From contig NZ_BNAW01000002.1 in NCBI RefSeq assembly GCF_014654205.1, positions 310,001 to 374,000 of the forward strand: a DNA stretch of 64,000 bases, in the 5' to 3' direction. Shown here piece by piece: positions 40,569 to 50,042 of this stretch. The stretch's first letter is position 1, and every line of letters begins with the position of its first letter. The stretch is from Amycolatopsis bullii (lineage in GTDB: Bacteria > Actinomycetota > Actinomycetes > Mycobacteriales > Pseudonocardiaceae). Under the pieces are notes generated by a model. That model saw nothing but the letters and a program-made list of their open reading frames with translations, was not told where the DNA came from and ran no database searches. The position numbers and the translations under genes were made by a program.

Positions 40569-41695
40569 CGGCGGGCCTCCCTCGGGAGCTTGAGCAGCCG
40601 TTCGGCGATGGTGTTGCGCTGGATCTGGTCGGTGCCGCCGTAGATCGGGCCCGCGAGGGAGAACAGGTAGCCGTTCACCCAGGCCGGATCGGTCTCCCCG
40701 TCCGGGCCGAGCACGTCCAGCGCGGTCTCGTGCAGCTCGACGTCCAAACGGGACCAGAACAGCTTGTTCACGCTCGACTCCGGACCCAGCTCTCCCCCGT
40801 CCTGCAGGCGGCTGACCGTGCCGAACGTGTAGAGCTGATAGGCACGCGCGCCGATCCAGGCGTCGGCCACTCTGTCCCTTGTGGACGCCGAGGCGCCCTG
40901 CGAGCGCCACAGCTCCACCAGCCGGCCGGCGGCGGCGAGGAACCGGCCGGGACTGCGCAGCGACAGCCCGCGTTCGTTGTTCGCGGTGGTCATCGCGACC
41001 CGCCAGCCCTGGCCCACCTCGCCGATCACGTCCGCGTCCGGCACGAACACGCCGTCGAGGAAGATCTCCGCGAAACCGGGTTCCCCGTCCAGCTGCGGGA
41101 TCGGCCGCACGGTGACGCCCTCGGCACGCAGGTCGATCATGAAGTAGGTCAAGCCGTGGTGTCGCTGGGCCTCGGCGTCGGTCCGGAACAGCCCGAACGC
41201 CCGATCGGCGAAGGCCGCCCGCGAACTCCACGTCTTCTGCCCCGACAGCAGCCAGCCCCCGTCGGTGCGCACCGCCGTGCTGCGCAGCGCCGCGATGTCG
41301 CTGCCCGCCTCGGGCTCGGACCAGGCCTGCGCCCAGACCTGCTCGCCGGTCGCCATCGGCGGGAGGATCCGGTCGCGTTGCTCCTGGGTGCCGTGGGCGA
41401 ACAACGTCGGCCCGAGCATGAAGATCCCGTTCTGCGACACCCGTCCCGGCGCACCCGAGGCGTAGTACTCCTCCTCGAACAGCAGCCATTGCAGCATCGA
41501 CGCGTCCCGCCCGTGGTACTCCCGCGGCCACGACACCACCGACCACCGCGCCTCGGCGAGCTCGGCTTCCCACGCGCGATGCGCCTCGAACCCCTCGGCG
41601 GTGTCCATCGACGGCAGGGAACGGACGTGCGAGGCCAGCCACTCCCGAGCCTCGACGCGGAAGGCCTCCGAAGCCTCGTCGATGTCGAGGTCCAT
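40565..41695 (-). CDS. fadE31: Acyl-CoA dehydrogenase, FadE31-like
   Basis: 376 residues, the same length as mycobacterial FadE31. FAD- and substrate-binding parts are AQAWSEPEAGSDIAALRSTA, LLSGQKTWSSRAAFADRAFG and the C-terminal YGGTDQIQRNTIAERLLKLP. It probably forms the complete active site of the FadE31-FadE32/33 complexes that dehydrogenate CoA intermediates after ring C opening. The assignment rests on synteny with fadD3, fadE32 and fadE33. Confidence 0.84.
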   Translation of the reverse strand: MDLDIDEASEAFRVEAREWLASHVRSLPSMDTAEGFEAHRAWEAELAEARWSVVSWPREYHGRDASMLQWLLFEEEYYASGAPGRVSQNGIFMLGPTLFAHGTQEQRDRILPPMATGEQVWAQAWSEPEAGSDIAALRSTAVRTDGGWLLSGQKTWSSRAAFADRAFGLFRTDAEAQRHHGLTYFMIDLRAEGVTVRPIPQLDGEPGFAEIFLDGVFVPDADVIGEVGQGWRVAMTTANNERGLSLRSPGRFLAAAGRLVELWRSQGASASTRDRVADAWIGARAYQLYTFGTVSRLQDGGELGPESSVNKLFWSRLDVELHETALDVLGPDGETDPAWVNGYLFSLAGPIYGGTDQIQRNTIAERLLKLPREARR

Positions 41696-42540
41696 CAGGC
41701 CTCCTTGTTCGCGTCACGCATCGACCGCGCCGACTGCCCGCCGAGCGAGTCCTCCGAGGTCTCGGCGTTGTGGGCGTGCGCGAAGTGGTGCAGGCCGAAC
41801 ACCGAGTCCATTCCGGACCGCAGGCCCATCAGGTCTTCGGCCTGGTTGACCGCTTTTTTCGCCAGCGCCAGCCCGAACGACGGCATCCCGGCGATCTTCT
41901 CCGCGAGTTCGAGAGTGCGCTCCTCCAGCTCCGCACGCGGCACGATCCGGGTCACCATCCCCCACTCCTTGGCCTGCTGGACCGTGAACCGCTCGCCGGT
42001 GAACAAGACCTCTTTCGCCGCGCGAGGGCCGAGGACCCACGGGTGCGCGAAGTACTCGACCCCCGGAATCCCCATGCGCACCACCGGGTCGGCGAAGAAC
42101 GCGTCGTCGGAAGCCACGATCAGATCGCACACCCAGGCCAGCATCAGCCCACCGGCGATGCACGCGCCTTGGATGCCGGCGATCATCGGCTTCGGGATCT
42201 CCCGCCACCGGCGGCACATCCCCAGGTACACCTCGGACTCCCGGGCGAACCGCTGATCACCCCCGACCCGGTCGGTGTGGTCCCACCACATCACCGCCCG
42301 CCGGTCGAAGGGGACGTCCACATCACGGCCGGGCGTCCCGATGTCGTGCCCCGCCGAGAAGTGCTTCCCCGCCCCCGCCAGCACGATCACCTTCACCTCG
42401 GGATCGTTCACCGCGTCGGTGAAGGCGTCGTCGAGGGCGTAGGTCATGGCCGAGTTCTGCGCGTTGCGGTAGTCCGGCCGGTTCATCGTCACCACCGCGA
42501 CCGGTCCCCGCCGCTGCGACCGGACCACCGTTTCACTCAT
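41695..42540 (-). CDS. Enoyl-CoA hydratase/isomerase family protein
   Basis: 281 residues of the crotonase fold. Oxyanion-hole segments are GKHFSAGHDIGTPG and IQGACIAGGLMLAWVCDLIV; the catalytic glutamate region reads ADPVVRMGIPGVEYFAHPWV. It lies between fadE31 and fadD3, a position that has no crotonase in the Mycobacterium tuberculosis order, so it is an extra gene here. It may hydrate a product of the FadE31-33 enzymes. Starts and stops overlap both neighbours. Confidence 0.85.
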   Translation of the reverse strand: MSETVVRSQRRGPVAVVTMNRPDYRNAQNSAMTYALDDAFTDAVNDPEVKVIVLAGAGKHFSAGHDIGTPGRDVDVPFDRRAVMWWDHTDRVGGDQRFARESEVYLGMCRRWREIPKPMIAGIQGACIAGGLMLAWVCDLIVASDDAFFADPVVRMGIPGVEYFAHPWVLGPRAAKEVLFTGERFTVQQAKEWGMVTRIVPRAELEERTLELAEKIAGMPSFGLALAKKAVNQAEDLMGLRSGMDSVFGLHHFAHAHNAETSEDSLGGQSARSMRDANKEA

Positions 42541-44072
42541 GCCGTCTCCTCGGTCAGCAGCCGCTTCAGCACCTTGCCGGAAGCGTTGCGGGGCAGTTCG
42601 TCCACGAACTCGACGAACTTCGGGTTCTTGTAGTTGGCCAGCCGCTCGCGGCCGAAGGCCAGGACCGCCTCCTCGGTCAGCCCGGACCCGACGACGAACG
42701 CCTTGCCGACCTCGCCCATCCGCTCGTCCGGGACCCCGACCACGGCGACGTCACGGACGCCGGCCAGCTCGGTCAGCGCGCTCTCGACCTCGGCCGGGTA
42801 GACGTTGAAGCCGCCGCAGATGTACATGTCCTTGAGCCGGCCGGTGATGGTGAGGTTGCCGTCGGCGTCGAGCACGCCGACGTCACCGGTGTGCAGCCAG
42901 CCGTCCTCGTCGATGGCTTCCGCCGTCGCCTCGGGGTCGTCGAGGTACCCGAGCATCACGTTCGGCCCGCGCAGGACGATCTCGCCCGGCGAACCGTGGA
43001 TCGCCACTTCGAAGCCCGCGGTCGCCCGGCCCGACGTGCTCGCGACGAGTTCCGCGGGGTCGCCGGGGCGGCACATCGTCACCATGACGGCTTCGGTGAG
43101 GCCGTAAGCCGTCAACACCGTTTCGAACCCCAGCTCGGACCCCATCCGCCGGACGAGCGAGGCCGGCACGCTGGCCGCGCCGGTGACCGCCAGCCGCAGC
43201 GTCGAAAGGTCGCCCTTGCGCGGTTCGTGCAGCAGCGACTGGAAGACCGTCGGCGCGCCCGGCAGCACCGAGATCCGTTCCCGTTCGATCACCTTCAGCG
43301 CCTCGCGGACGTCGAACACCGCCTGCGGGACGATCGTCGCGCCGGTCAGCAGGCCCACCACGATGCCGGCCTTGTAGCCGAAGCTGTGGAAGAACGGGTT
43401 GATCACCAGGTACCGGTCGTCCGCGGTGACCTGGCCGCACTCCGCCCACGCCGCGGCGACGTCGACGGTCTGGCGGTGCGCCGAGAGCACGCCCTTGGAG
43501 CGGCCGCTGGTGCCGGAGGTGAAGAGGATGTCGCTGACGTCGTCCGGGGCGACGGCGTCCGCCCGCGCCTCGGCGTCGGCCGGCGACACCCGCTCGGCGC
43601 GGGCCAGGAACTCGTCCCAGCCGAGCGTGCCTTCGACGGGCCGGTGCGGCTCCTGCAGCGGCACCCGGACGACCGTGGCGAGATCGGGCAGCTCGGCGCC
43701 GGTGTCCCGGATCGCGGCGTGGCGGTCGGTGCCGAGGAAGTCGGCGGCCACCACCAGCGCCCTGGCCCGGCCGCGGACGAGCAGGTCCACCGTCTCGGTG
43801 GCGGTGAAGCGGGTGTTGACCGGGATCAGGACCGCGCCCGCGTAGAGGGCACCGAGCGCGGCGCAGACCCAGTGATGGGTGTTGGGCAGCGCGATCGCGA
43901 CCCGGTCGCCCGCCTGGACGCCGCACGCGGCGAACGCCCGCGCGACCGTCCGAACACGTTCCAGAAGCTCGTCGTAGCCGAGCCGCACCAGGCCGTCGAC
44001 CAGTGCTTCCGCGGATCCGAACTTCGCGGCGGCATCGCGGACGACGGCCGGGATCGTGGTCTGTCCCACCAC
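42537..44072 (-). CDS. fadD3: HIP-CoA ligase, FadD3-like acyl-CoA synthetase
   Basis: 511 residues of the ANL superfamily. P-loop-like ILFTSGTSGRSKGVLSAHRQ, A5 VLTAYGLTEAVMV, A7 GWLHTGDVGVLDADG, A8 GRLKDMYICGGFNVYPAEVE and A10 lysine in LPRNASGKVLKRLL are all present. In actinobacteria FadD3 adds CoA to HIP, the C/D-ring propionate left after removal of rings A and B, committing it to the pathway encoded by the neighbouring genes. First gene of the leftward operon; a KstR-like box lies 23 bp upstream. A generic fatty acyl-CoA ligase is the alternative, but the context argues for FadD3. Confidence 0.88.
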   Translation of the reverse strand: MVGQTTIPAVVRDAAAKFGSAEALVDGLVRLGYDELLERVRTVARAFAACGVQAGDRVAIALPNTHHWVCAALGALYAGAVLIPVNTRFTATETVDLLVRGRARALVVAADFLGTDRHAAIRDTGAELPDLATVVRVPLQEPHRPVEGTLGWDEFLARAERVSPADAEARADAVAPDDVSDILFTSGTSGRSKGVLSAHRQTVDVAAAWAECGQVTADDRYLVINPFFHSFGYKAGIVVGLLTGATIVPQAVFDVREALKVIERERISVLPGAPTVFQSLLHEPRKGDLSTLRLAVTGAASVPASLVRRMGSELGFETVLTAYGLTEAVMVTMCRPGDPAELVASTSGRATAGFEVAIHGSPGEIVLRGPNVMLGYLDDPEATAEAIDEDGWLHTGDVGVLDADGNLTITGRLKDMYICGGFNVYPAEVESALTELAGVRDVAVVGVPDERMGEVGKAFVVGSGLTEEAVLAFGRERLANYKNPKFVEFVDELPRNASGKVLKRLLTEETA

Positions 44073-44094
44073 TGCCTCCTCTGGACCGACAAAG

Positions 44095-44108
44095 TAGAAC
44101 GTGTTCTC
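44095..44108. promoter_or_regulatory. KstR-like operator, copy 1
   Basis: TAGAACGTGTTCTC lies between the divergent fadD3 and fadE30 starts. It fits TnnAACnnGTTnnA, the published mycobacterial KstR consensus, except at the last base, and differs by one base from the box at 53293. It does not resemble the KstR2 consensus built on CAAG-N2-CTTG. Confidence 0.7.
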
Positions 44109-44151
44109 ATTACCCTAGGTGCCGGACCGGCCCGGCAGCAAGGAGGCGTGC

Positions 44152-45297
44152 GTGGAACCGTCGCGATTCCGCCGCGAAGTCGCGGACTGGCTCGCCGGCA
44201 ACCTGACCGGCGAGTTCGCCCGGTTGCGCGGTCTCGGCGGGCCGGGACGGGAGCACGAGGAGTTCGACCTGCGGCTGGCCTGGGAACGTCATCTGGCCGC
44301 CGCGGGCTGGACGTGCGTGGGCTGGCCGGTCGAGCACGGCGGCCGCGGGCTGTCCCTCGAAGACCAGGTCGCCTTCCACGAGGAATACGCCGCTTCCGGC
44401 GCCCCGGCGCGGGTCAACCACATCGGCGAACAGCTCCTCGGCCCGACGTTGATCGCCTTCGGCACCCCCGAACAGCGCCACCGGTTCCTGCCCGGCATCG
44501 CCGCCGTGCGGGAACTGTGGTGCCAGGGCTACTCCGAACCCGGCGCCGGCTCGGACCTGGCCGCCGTCTCCACGTCCGCGGTGCTGCGGGACGGCGAGTG
44601 GGTGATCAACGGCCAGAAGATCTGGACCTCCCTCGCCCACGTCGCCGACTGGTGTTTCGTGGTGGCCCGCACCGAATCCGGTTCGCGGCGCCACCACGGC
44701 CTGTCCTACCTGCTCGTGCCCTTGCGCCAAGAGGGCGTGACGATCCGGCCGATCCAGCAGCTCACCGGCACGTCCGAGTTCAACGAAGTCTTCTTCGACG
44801 ACGCCCGCACCGCCGCCGGCCACATCGTCGGCGAACCGGGCGAAGGCTGGAAGATCGCGATGGCCACCCTCGGCTTCGAACGCGGTGTCTCCACCCTCGG
44901 CCAGCAGATCGGCTTCCGCCGCGAACTGGACGACATCACCGCCGAAGCCCGGCGGCTCGGCACCTACGACGACCCGCTGCTGCGCGCCGACCTCACCCGC
45001 GCCCGCATCGGCCTGCGCGTCCTGCGGGCCCACGCCCTGCGCACGCTCGGGCAGGCCGCCGGACCGGAAGTCGCCGTCGGCAAGCTCTTGTGGGCGCAAT
45101 GGCACCGCGGGCTGGGCGAACTCGCCATGCGGGCCCGGGGCGCGCGGTCGATGGTCTCCGACGGGGACGAACTCGACGAGTGGCAACGGCTGTTCCTGTT
45201 CACCCGCGCCGACACCATCTACGGCGGGTCCGACGAGATCGAACGCACCATCATCGCCGAGCGCGTCCTCGGCCTACCCCGGGAGGCTCGCCCGTGA
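44152..45297 (+). CDS. fadE30: Acyl-CoA dehydrogenase, FadE30-like
   Basis: 381 residues from GTG at 44152, 5 bp after AGGAGG. Conserved parts: CQGYSEPGAGSDLAAVSTSA, VINGQKIWTSLAHVADWCFV and YGGSDEIERTIIAERVLGLP. FadE30 in mycobacteria desaturates the propionyl side chain of the HIP-CoA intermediate at the start of ring C/D degradation. An in-frame upstream ATG at 44119 lacks a ribosome site and is closer to the operator, so it was not used. First gene of the rightward operon with ipdF and fadA6. Confidence 0.86.
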   Translation: MEPSRFRREVADWLAGNLTGEFARLRGLGGPGREHEEFDLRLAWERHLAAAGWTCVGWPVEHGGRGLSLEDQVAFHEEYAASGAPARVNHIGEQLLGPTLIAFGTPEQRHRFLPGIAAVRELWCQGYSEPGAGSDLAAVSTSAVLRDGEWVINGQKIWTSLAHVADWCFVVARTESGSRRHHGLSYLLVPLRQEGVTIRPIQQLTGTSEFNEVFFDDARTAAGHIVGEPGEGWKIAMATLGFERGVSTLGQQIGFRRELDDITAEARRLGTYDDPLLRADLTRARIGLRVLRAHALRTLGQAAGPEVAVGKLLWAQWHRGLGELAMRARGARSMVSDGDELDEWQRLFLFTRADTIYGGSDEIERTIIAERVLGLPREARP

Positions 45298-46055
45298 TCC
45301 CGACCTACCCACCCGGCCACGACCTTCTGCACGGGAAAGTGGTCGTGGTGACCGCGGCCGCGGGCACCGGGATCGGCTCCGCGGTGGCGAAACGCTGCCT
45401 CGAAGAAGGCGCGCAGGTCGTCATCAGCGACTGGCACGAGCGGCGGCTGAAGGAGAAGGCCGCCGAACTCGGCGACGTCCACGCGATCCCCTGCGACGTG
45501 ACCCAGGAAGACCAGGTCCAGGCTCTGGTCGCGGGCACCGTCGAGCAGTTCGGACGGCTCGACGTGCTGGTCAACAACGCCGGACTCGGCGGCACGAAAT
45601 CGGTCCTGGAGATGACCGACGAGGAGTGGTCACGCGTCCTCGACATCACCCTCACCGGAACGTTCCGCTGCACCCGCGCGGCGTTGAAGCAGTTCGTCGC
45701 CCAGGGCGGTGGCGGGGCGATCGTCAACAACGCCTCGGTCATCGGCTGGCGCGCCCAAGCCGGACAGGCCCACTACGCCGCCGCCAAAGCCGGCGTCATG
45801 GCCCTCACCCGGTGTTCGGCCCTCGACGCCGCCGAGCACGGCGTCCGGATCAACGCCGTCGCCCCGAGCCTGGCCATGCACCCGTTCCTCGCCAAGGTGA
45901 CCAGCGACGAACTCCTCGAAGACCTCACCAAGCGCGAAGCGTTCGGCCGCGCCGCCGAACCCTGGGAGGTCGCCAACGTCATGGTCTTCCTCGCCAGCGA
46001 CTACGCGAGCTACCTCACCGGCGAAGTCGTCTCCGTCAGCAGCCAGCACCCCTAG
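45294..46055 (+). CDS. ipdF: Short-chain dehydrogenase, IpdF-like
   Basis: 253 residues from GTG at 45294, overlapping the fadE30 stop (GTGA). The cofactor loop reads VTAAAGTGIGSAVAKR, with Ala in place of the first Gly of TGxxxGxG. Catalytic NNASVIGWRAQAGQAHYAAAKAG gives Ser, Tyr and Lys when read as NNASVIG and HYAAAKAG. In the HIP pathway IpdF oxidises a ring hydroxyl of a HIP-CoA derivative to the ketone. Position between fadE30 and fadA6 matches mycobacterial synteny once kstR2 and the PPE gene are removed. Confidence 0.84.
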   Translation: MIPTYPPGHDLLHGKVVVVTAAAGTGIGSAVAKRCLEEGAQVVISDWHERRLKEKAAELGDVHAIPCDVTQEDQVQALVAGTVEQFGRLDVLVNNAGLGGTKSVLEMTDEEWSRVLDITLTGTFRCTRAALKQFVAQGGGGAIVNNASVIGWRAQAGQAHYAAAKAGVMALTRCSALDAAEHGVRINAVAPSLAMHPFLAKVTSDELLEDLTKREAFGRAAEPWEVANVMVFLASDYASYLTGEVVSVSSQHP

Positions 46056-46063
46056 GAGCCCCC

Positions 46064-47215
46064 GTGCCCGAAGCCTTCCTCCTCGACGCGGTCCGCACGC
46101 CCGTCGGCCGCCGCGGCGGCGCGCTCTCCGGGTGGCACTCCGCCGACCTCGGCGCGCACGTCATCAAGGCCGTCGTCGAGCGCACCGGCGTCGACGCCGA
46201 CCTGGTCGACGACGTCATCCTGGGCTGCACCGACACCCTGGGCCCGCAGTCGGGCAACATCGCGCGCACGGCGTGGCTCGTGGCCGGGTACGGCGACCAC
46301 GTGCCGGGGGTGACCGTCGACCGGCAGTGCGGGTCCAGCCAGCAGGCCGTGCACTTCGCCGCCCAGGCGGTCATGTCGGGTACCCAGGACCTGGTGCTGG
46401 CCGGGGGTGTGCAGAACATGAGCCGCATCCCGATCAGCGCGGCCATGCTGGCCGGGCGCGAGTACGGCTTCGACGACCCGTTCTCCGGCTCGAAAGGGTG
46501 GCAGGAACGCTACGGCAGTGCCGAGGTCTCGCAGTTCCGCAGCGCCGAGATGATCGCCGAGCACTGGGACATCAGCCGCGCGGACATGGAGGAGTACGCG
46601 CTGCGCAGTCACCGGCGAGCACTGGCCGCCATCGACGAGGGCCGGTTCGACGCGGAAACCGTGCCGGTGGAGGAGTTCCGGCACGACGAGGGCCCGCGCC
46701 GCGACACCAGCCTGGAGCGCATGCGCGGCCTGAAGCCGCTGAGCGAGGGTTCCCGGTTGACGGCGGCGGTGGCCAGCCAGATCTCCGACGGCGCGAGCGC
46801 GGCCCTGCTGGCGTCGGAGGCGTTCGTCACCGAACACGGCCTGACGCCGCGGGCCCGCATCCACCACCTGTCGGTGCGCGCGGCGGACCCGGTGTGGATG
46901 CTGACCGGACCGATCCCGGCCACCGCGCACGCCCTGCGCAAGAGCGGGCTCACCGTGGACGACATCGACCTGTTCGAGGTCAACGAGGCGTTCGCCAGTG
47001 TCGTCCTGGCGTGGCTGGACGAAACCGGCGCGGACCCCGGCCGGGTCAACGTGAACGGCGGCGGGATCGCCCTCGGCCACCCGATCGGGGCCACCGGCAC
47101 CAAGCTCCTCGCCACGCTCCTGCACGAGCTGGAGCGCCGGGGAGGGCGGTACGGCCTGCAGACGATGTGCGAAGGCGGCGGCACCGCCAACGTCACCATC
47201 ATCGAGCGCCTCTGA
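46064..47215 (+). CDS. fadA6: Acetyl-CoA acyltransferase (thiolase), FadA6-like
   Basis: 383 residues from GTG at 46064 behind AGGAG. Catalytic residues: nucleophile Cys in VTVDRQCGSSQQAV, FEVNEAFASV, GHPIGATGTK with the His, and the second Cys in MCEGGGTAN. FadA6 cleaves the beta-keto CoA formed after both rings have been opened, releasing acetyl-CoA. Last gene of the rightward operon. It converges with the F420 oxidoreductase gene; a half copy of the palindromic repeat lies in the gap. Confidence 0.87.
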   Translation: MPEAFLLDAVRTPVGRRGGALSGWHSADLGAHVIKAVVERTGVDADLVDDVILGCTDTLGPQSGNIARTAWLVAGYGDHVPGVTVDRQCGSSQQAVHFAAQAVMSGTQDLVLAGGVQNMSRIPISAAMLAGREYGFDDPFSGSKGWQERYGSAEVSQFRSAEMIAEHWDISRADMEEYALRSHRRALAAIDEGRFDAETVPVEEFRHDEGPRRDTSLERMRGLKPLSEGSRLTAAVASQISDGASAALLASEAFVTEHGLTPRARIHHLSVRAADPVWMLTGPIPATAHALRKSGLTVDDIDLFEVNEAFASVVLAWLDETGADPGRVNVNGGGIALGHPIGATGTKLLATLLHELERRGGRYGLQTMCEGGGTANVTIIERL

Positions 47216-47224
47216 CCCGAGCGC

Positions 47225-47241
47225 AGTCATTCACTGCATCG
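47225..47241. repeat. Half copy of the palindromic intergenic repeat
   Basis: AGTCATTCACTGCATCG is identical to the right arm and flank of the repeat at 26204-26220. The left arm is missing. It sits between convergent genes like the full copies, so it is probably a decayed or truncated element. Confidence 0.6.
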
Positions 47242-47253
47242 AAGCCGGTCCGG

Positions 47254-48255
47254 TCAGCCGAGGGCGCGCAGCTTCGGCAGGACGTCCTCGGAGAACTGGG
47301 TCAGGAAGCGTTCCTGGTCGTGGCCCGGGCCGTGGAAGACCAGGTGGTTGAGGCCCGCGTCCAGGTACGGCTTGATCTGGGCCACGGCTTCGTCCGGGTC
47401 CGACGCCACGATCCACCGCTTGGCGACCTGCTCGATCGGCAGCTCGTCGGCCAGCCGCTCCATCTCCTCGGCCGAGGACACCGTGTGCTTCTGCTCCGCG
47501 GTCAGCGACAGCGGCGCCCAGAACCGCGTGTTCTCCAGGGCCTTCTCCGGGTCCCGGTCGTAGGACATCTTGATCTCGATCGTCCGGTCGACGTCCTCGA
47601 CGGTCTTCCCGGCCGCCTCGGCGCCCTCCTTGACCGACGGCATCAGCTTCTCGGTGTAGAGGTCCATGCCCTTGCCCGAGGTGCAGATGAACCCCTCACC
47701 CGACCGGCCCGCGTACTTCGCCACCACCGGGCCACCGGCCGCGACGTACACCGGCACCGGCTGCTCCGGCCGGTCGTAGATGTGCGCGTTGACCAGCTGG
47801 TAGTAGTCACCCTCGAAGTTGACGTTGTCGCTGGTCCACAGCTCGCGCATCAGCTTGATCGACTCGCGCAGCCGGGCGAAGCGCTCCTTGAACTCCGGCC
47901 ACTCCCGCCCCGACACCGCGATCTCGTTCAGCGCCTCACCGGTCCCGACCCCCAGGATCACCCGGCCGTTCGACAGCAGCGACATCGTCGCGAACGCCTG
48001 CGCGATCACCGCCGGGTTGTACCGGAACGTCGGAGTCAGCACGCTCGTCCCGATCTGCACCCGCTTCGTCCGCTCCGCCACCGCCGGCATCCACGCCAGC
48101 GCGAACGGCGCGTGGCCGCCCTCGTGCCGCCACGGCAGGAAGTGATCGGACACCCACACCGAGTCCAGCCCCACCTCTTCGGCGCGCACCGCGTACTCGA
48201 CCAGGTCCCGCGGCCCGAACTGCTCCGCAGACGCCTTGTATCCGACCTTCAGCAC
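47254..48255 (-). CDS. F420-dependent LLM-class oxidoreductase
   Basis: 333 residues from GTG at 48255. The TIM barrel begins [40 protein letters not shown] and [12 protein letters not shown] resemble F420-dependent glucose-6-phosphate dehydrogenase. Similar genes (Rv3520c type) lie in the steroid regulons of mycobacteria. It would reduce or oxidise a steroid CoA intermediate using F420, but the exact step is unknown. Last gene of the seven-gene leftward operon, 3 bp after ipdC. Confidence 0.83.
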   Translation of the reverse strand: MLKVGYKASAEQFGPRDLVEYAVRAEEVGLDSVWVSDHFLPWRHEGGHAPFALAWMPAVAERTKRVQIGTSVLTPTFRYNPAVIAQAFATMSLLSNGRVILGVGTGEALNEIAVSGREWPEFKERFARLRESIKLMRELWTSDNVNFEGDYYQLVNAHIYDRPEQPVPVYVAAGGPVVAKYAGRSGEGFICTSGKGMDLYTEKLMPSVKEGAEAAGKTVEDVDRTIEIKMSYDRDPEKALENTRFWAPLSLTAEQKHTVSSAEEMERLADELPIEQVAKRWIVASDPDEAVAQIKPYLDAGLNHLVFHGPGHDQERFLTQFSEDVLPKLRALG

Positions 48256-48258
48256 CGC

Positions 48259-49314
48259 TCATCCTCCCGTTTCCCGGCCGAGGCGCTGCAGGATCTCACC
48301 TGCCTCGGCCACCGCGCCCTCGACGATCTGCGCCACCGTGGGCAGGTCGTGGATCATGCCCACCACCTGTCCCGACGCTAGCACTCCCGCGTCCGTCCGG
48401 CCTTCGACCAGACCCGCCCGCAGCAGCATCGGGGTGTTGGCCGCCATGACCAGCTGGCTCCACGTCAGATCGTTGCCGTGCTTCATCGCGAAGCCCTCTC
48501 GGAGCATCGCAACCGGGGACAGGCCGGTGATATTCCGGAAGCGCAGGGCGTTGCGGGCGGCTTGCGCGAGCCCGCGGAGGCGGCCGGTGCGTTCGAGCTT
48601 GTCGACGAGCTCGGTCCGCAGCACGCGGTGCGGGAGGCCGTCGACGCGGCGGGTGACGACCGTCCCGGTGAGACCCTGCTCGAGGTAGAGGCGTTTGACG
48701 TCGTCGGGGACCGTGCTCTCCTTGCTCAGCAGGAACCGGGTGCCCATCGCGACCCCCGCCGCGCCGTAGGCCAGCGCCGCGGCGAGCCCGCGTCCGTCGA
48801 AGAAACCGCCGGCCGCGACCACCGGGATGTCGACCGCGTCCAGCACCGAAGGCAGCAGCAACGTGGTCGCCACTCCCCCGGTGTGCCCGCCCCCTTCGCC
48901 GCCCTGGACGATCACCGCGTCCGCGCCCCAGGCCGCGACCTTCTCGGCGTGCCGGGCGGCCCCGACCGACGGGATCACGACGATCCCATGTTCCCGCAGC
49001 TTCGCGATCATCTCCTTCCGCGGGGCGAGCGCGAACGACGCCACCTTCACGCCTTCGCGGATGAGCAGGTCGACGCGGTCACCGGCGTCGGCCGCGTCGG
49101 CGCGCAGGTTCACGCCGAACGGTCGTTCGGTCCGCTTCTTCACCTCGGCGATCGCCGCTTCCAGCTCGCCGAAGGTCATCGTCGCGGACGCGAGGATGCC
49201 CAGTGCCCCGGCTTCGGCGGTCGCCGAGACCAGCCGGGGGCCGGCGACCCAGCCCATCCCGGTCTGCACGACCGGGTGCTCGACCCCCACCAGCCGGGTC
49301 AGGGCCGTCTTCAC
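48259..49314 (-). CDS. ipdC: Nitronate monooxygenase-like flavoprotein, IpdC
   Basis: 351 residues from GTG at 49314. FMN-binding barrel of the NMO/2-nitropropane dioxygenase fold: HPVVQTGMGWVAGPRLVSAT, GADAVIVQGGEGGGHTGG and AGVAMGTRFLLSKEST. Located directly after ipdB with a GTGA overlap, as in the ipdA-ipdB-ipdC order of mycobacteria and rhodococci. IpdC is required for ring C processing of a hydroxylated HIC-CoA intermediate; the precise redox step is quoted from memory and should be checked. Confidence 0.85.
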   Translation of the reverse strand: MKTALTRLVGVEHPVVQTGMGWVAGPRLVSATAEAGALGILASATMTFGELEAAIAEVKKRTERPFGVNLRADAADAGDRVDLLIREGVKVASFALAPRKEMIAKLREHGIVVIPSVGAARHAEKVAAWGADAVIVQGGEGGGHTGGVATTLLLPSVLDAVDIPVVAAGGFFDGRGLAAALAYGAAGVAMGTRFLLSKESTVPDDVKRLYLEQGLTGTVVTRRVDGLPHRVLRTELVDKLERTGRLRGLAQAARNALRFRNITGLSPVAMLREGFAMKHGNDLTWSQLVMAANTPMLLRAGLVEGRTDAGVLASGQVVGMIHDLPTVAQIVEGAVAEAGEILQRLGRETGG

Positions 49315-50042
49315 GCCGGGACTTCCTTGTCCCGCAGGCTCTTCGGGTCCAGCACCTCGCGGATCAGCCGCAGTTCGCCGCCGTCCGGTTCGCGGCTGGT
49401 CCCGGTGCCGGTGAAGTCGATCTCGAACGCCGTCGCCGCCACGACCTCGTCCCGCGTGACGCCCGGGTGCAGGGACACCGCCCGCATGGCGCGGTCCGGG
49501 CCGCCGAAGTCGAACACCCCGAGGTTCGAGACGACCCGGTGCACGTCGTGGTACTTCTGCGCCGACGCACCGGCCTTGGCCGCGTTGTCGTACCCGACCC
49601 CGGAAATCACGTCCACCGTCTCCACGAAGACTCGTTTCGAGTGCCGGGGCACCCAGTAGCTCGTCCGGTGGTTGATCGTGTTGCCCGGTGCGCCCCGCAC
49701 GCCGAGGAGCTGCTTCTTCGGGCGGGCGTGGTCACCGATGGCGGAGATGTTCTGGTTGCCGTACCGGTCGATCTGGTTGGCCCCCATCACGACGTGCCGG
49801 CGTCCGTGCGGGACGATCGTGTCCAGCATCTTGCGGAACGGCTGCCACCCCTCGACCACGCCGTCGGTGGTCAGCAAGTACGCCTCGCCGTCGGACATCA
49901 GCAGATCCGGCTCGAACGTCGACCGCGCGAGCTTCGCCCCCAGCTGCGGGATCAGGCCCATCGGACTGGCCACGATCTCGCCGTCGCCGCGGAACAGCTC
50001 GGCCACCGCCACCACGGCGATCTCGGCCCGGGTCGCGCTCAT
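49311..50042 (-). CDS. ipdB: CoA-transferase-like ring C hydrolase, beta subunit (IpdB)
   Basis: 243 residues. Class I CoA-transferase beta fold with VMGANQIDRYGNQNISAIGD and SNLGVFDFGGPDRAMRAVSL. IpdAB is a heterodimeric hydrolase that opens ring C of the cyclohexenone CoA thioester (COCHEA-CoA) in place of CoA transfer. The usual CoA-transferase glutamate motif is not evident, as expected for this subfamily. Start and stop overlap ipdA and ipdC. Confidence 0.87.
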   Translation of the reverse strand: MSATRAEIAVVAVAELFRGDGEIVASPMGLIPQLGAKLARSTFEPDLLMSDGEAYLLTTDGVVEGWQPFRKMLDTIVPHGRRHVVMGANQIDRYGNQNISAIGDHARPKKQLLGVRGAPGNTINHRTSYWVPRHSKRVFVETVDVISGVGYDNAAKAGASAQKYHDVHRVVSNLGVFDFGGPDRAMRAVSLHPGVTRDEVVAATAFEIDFTGTGTSREPDGGELRLIREVLDPKSLRDKEVPA

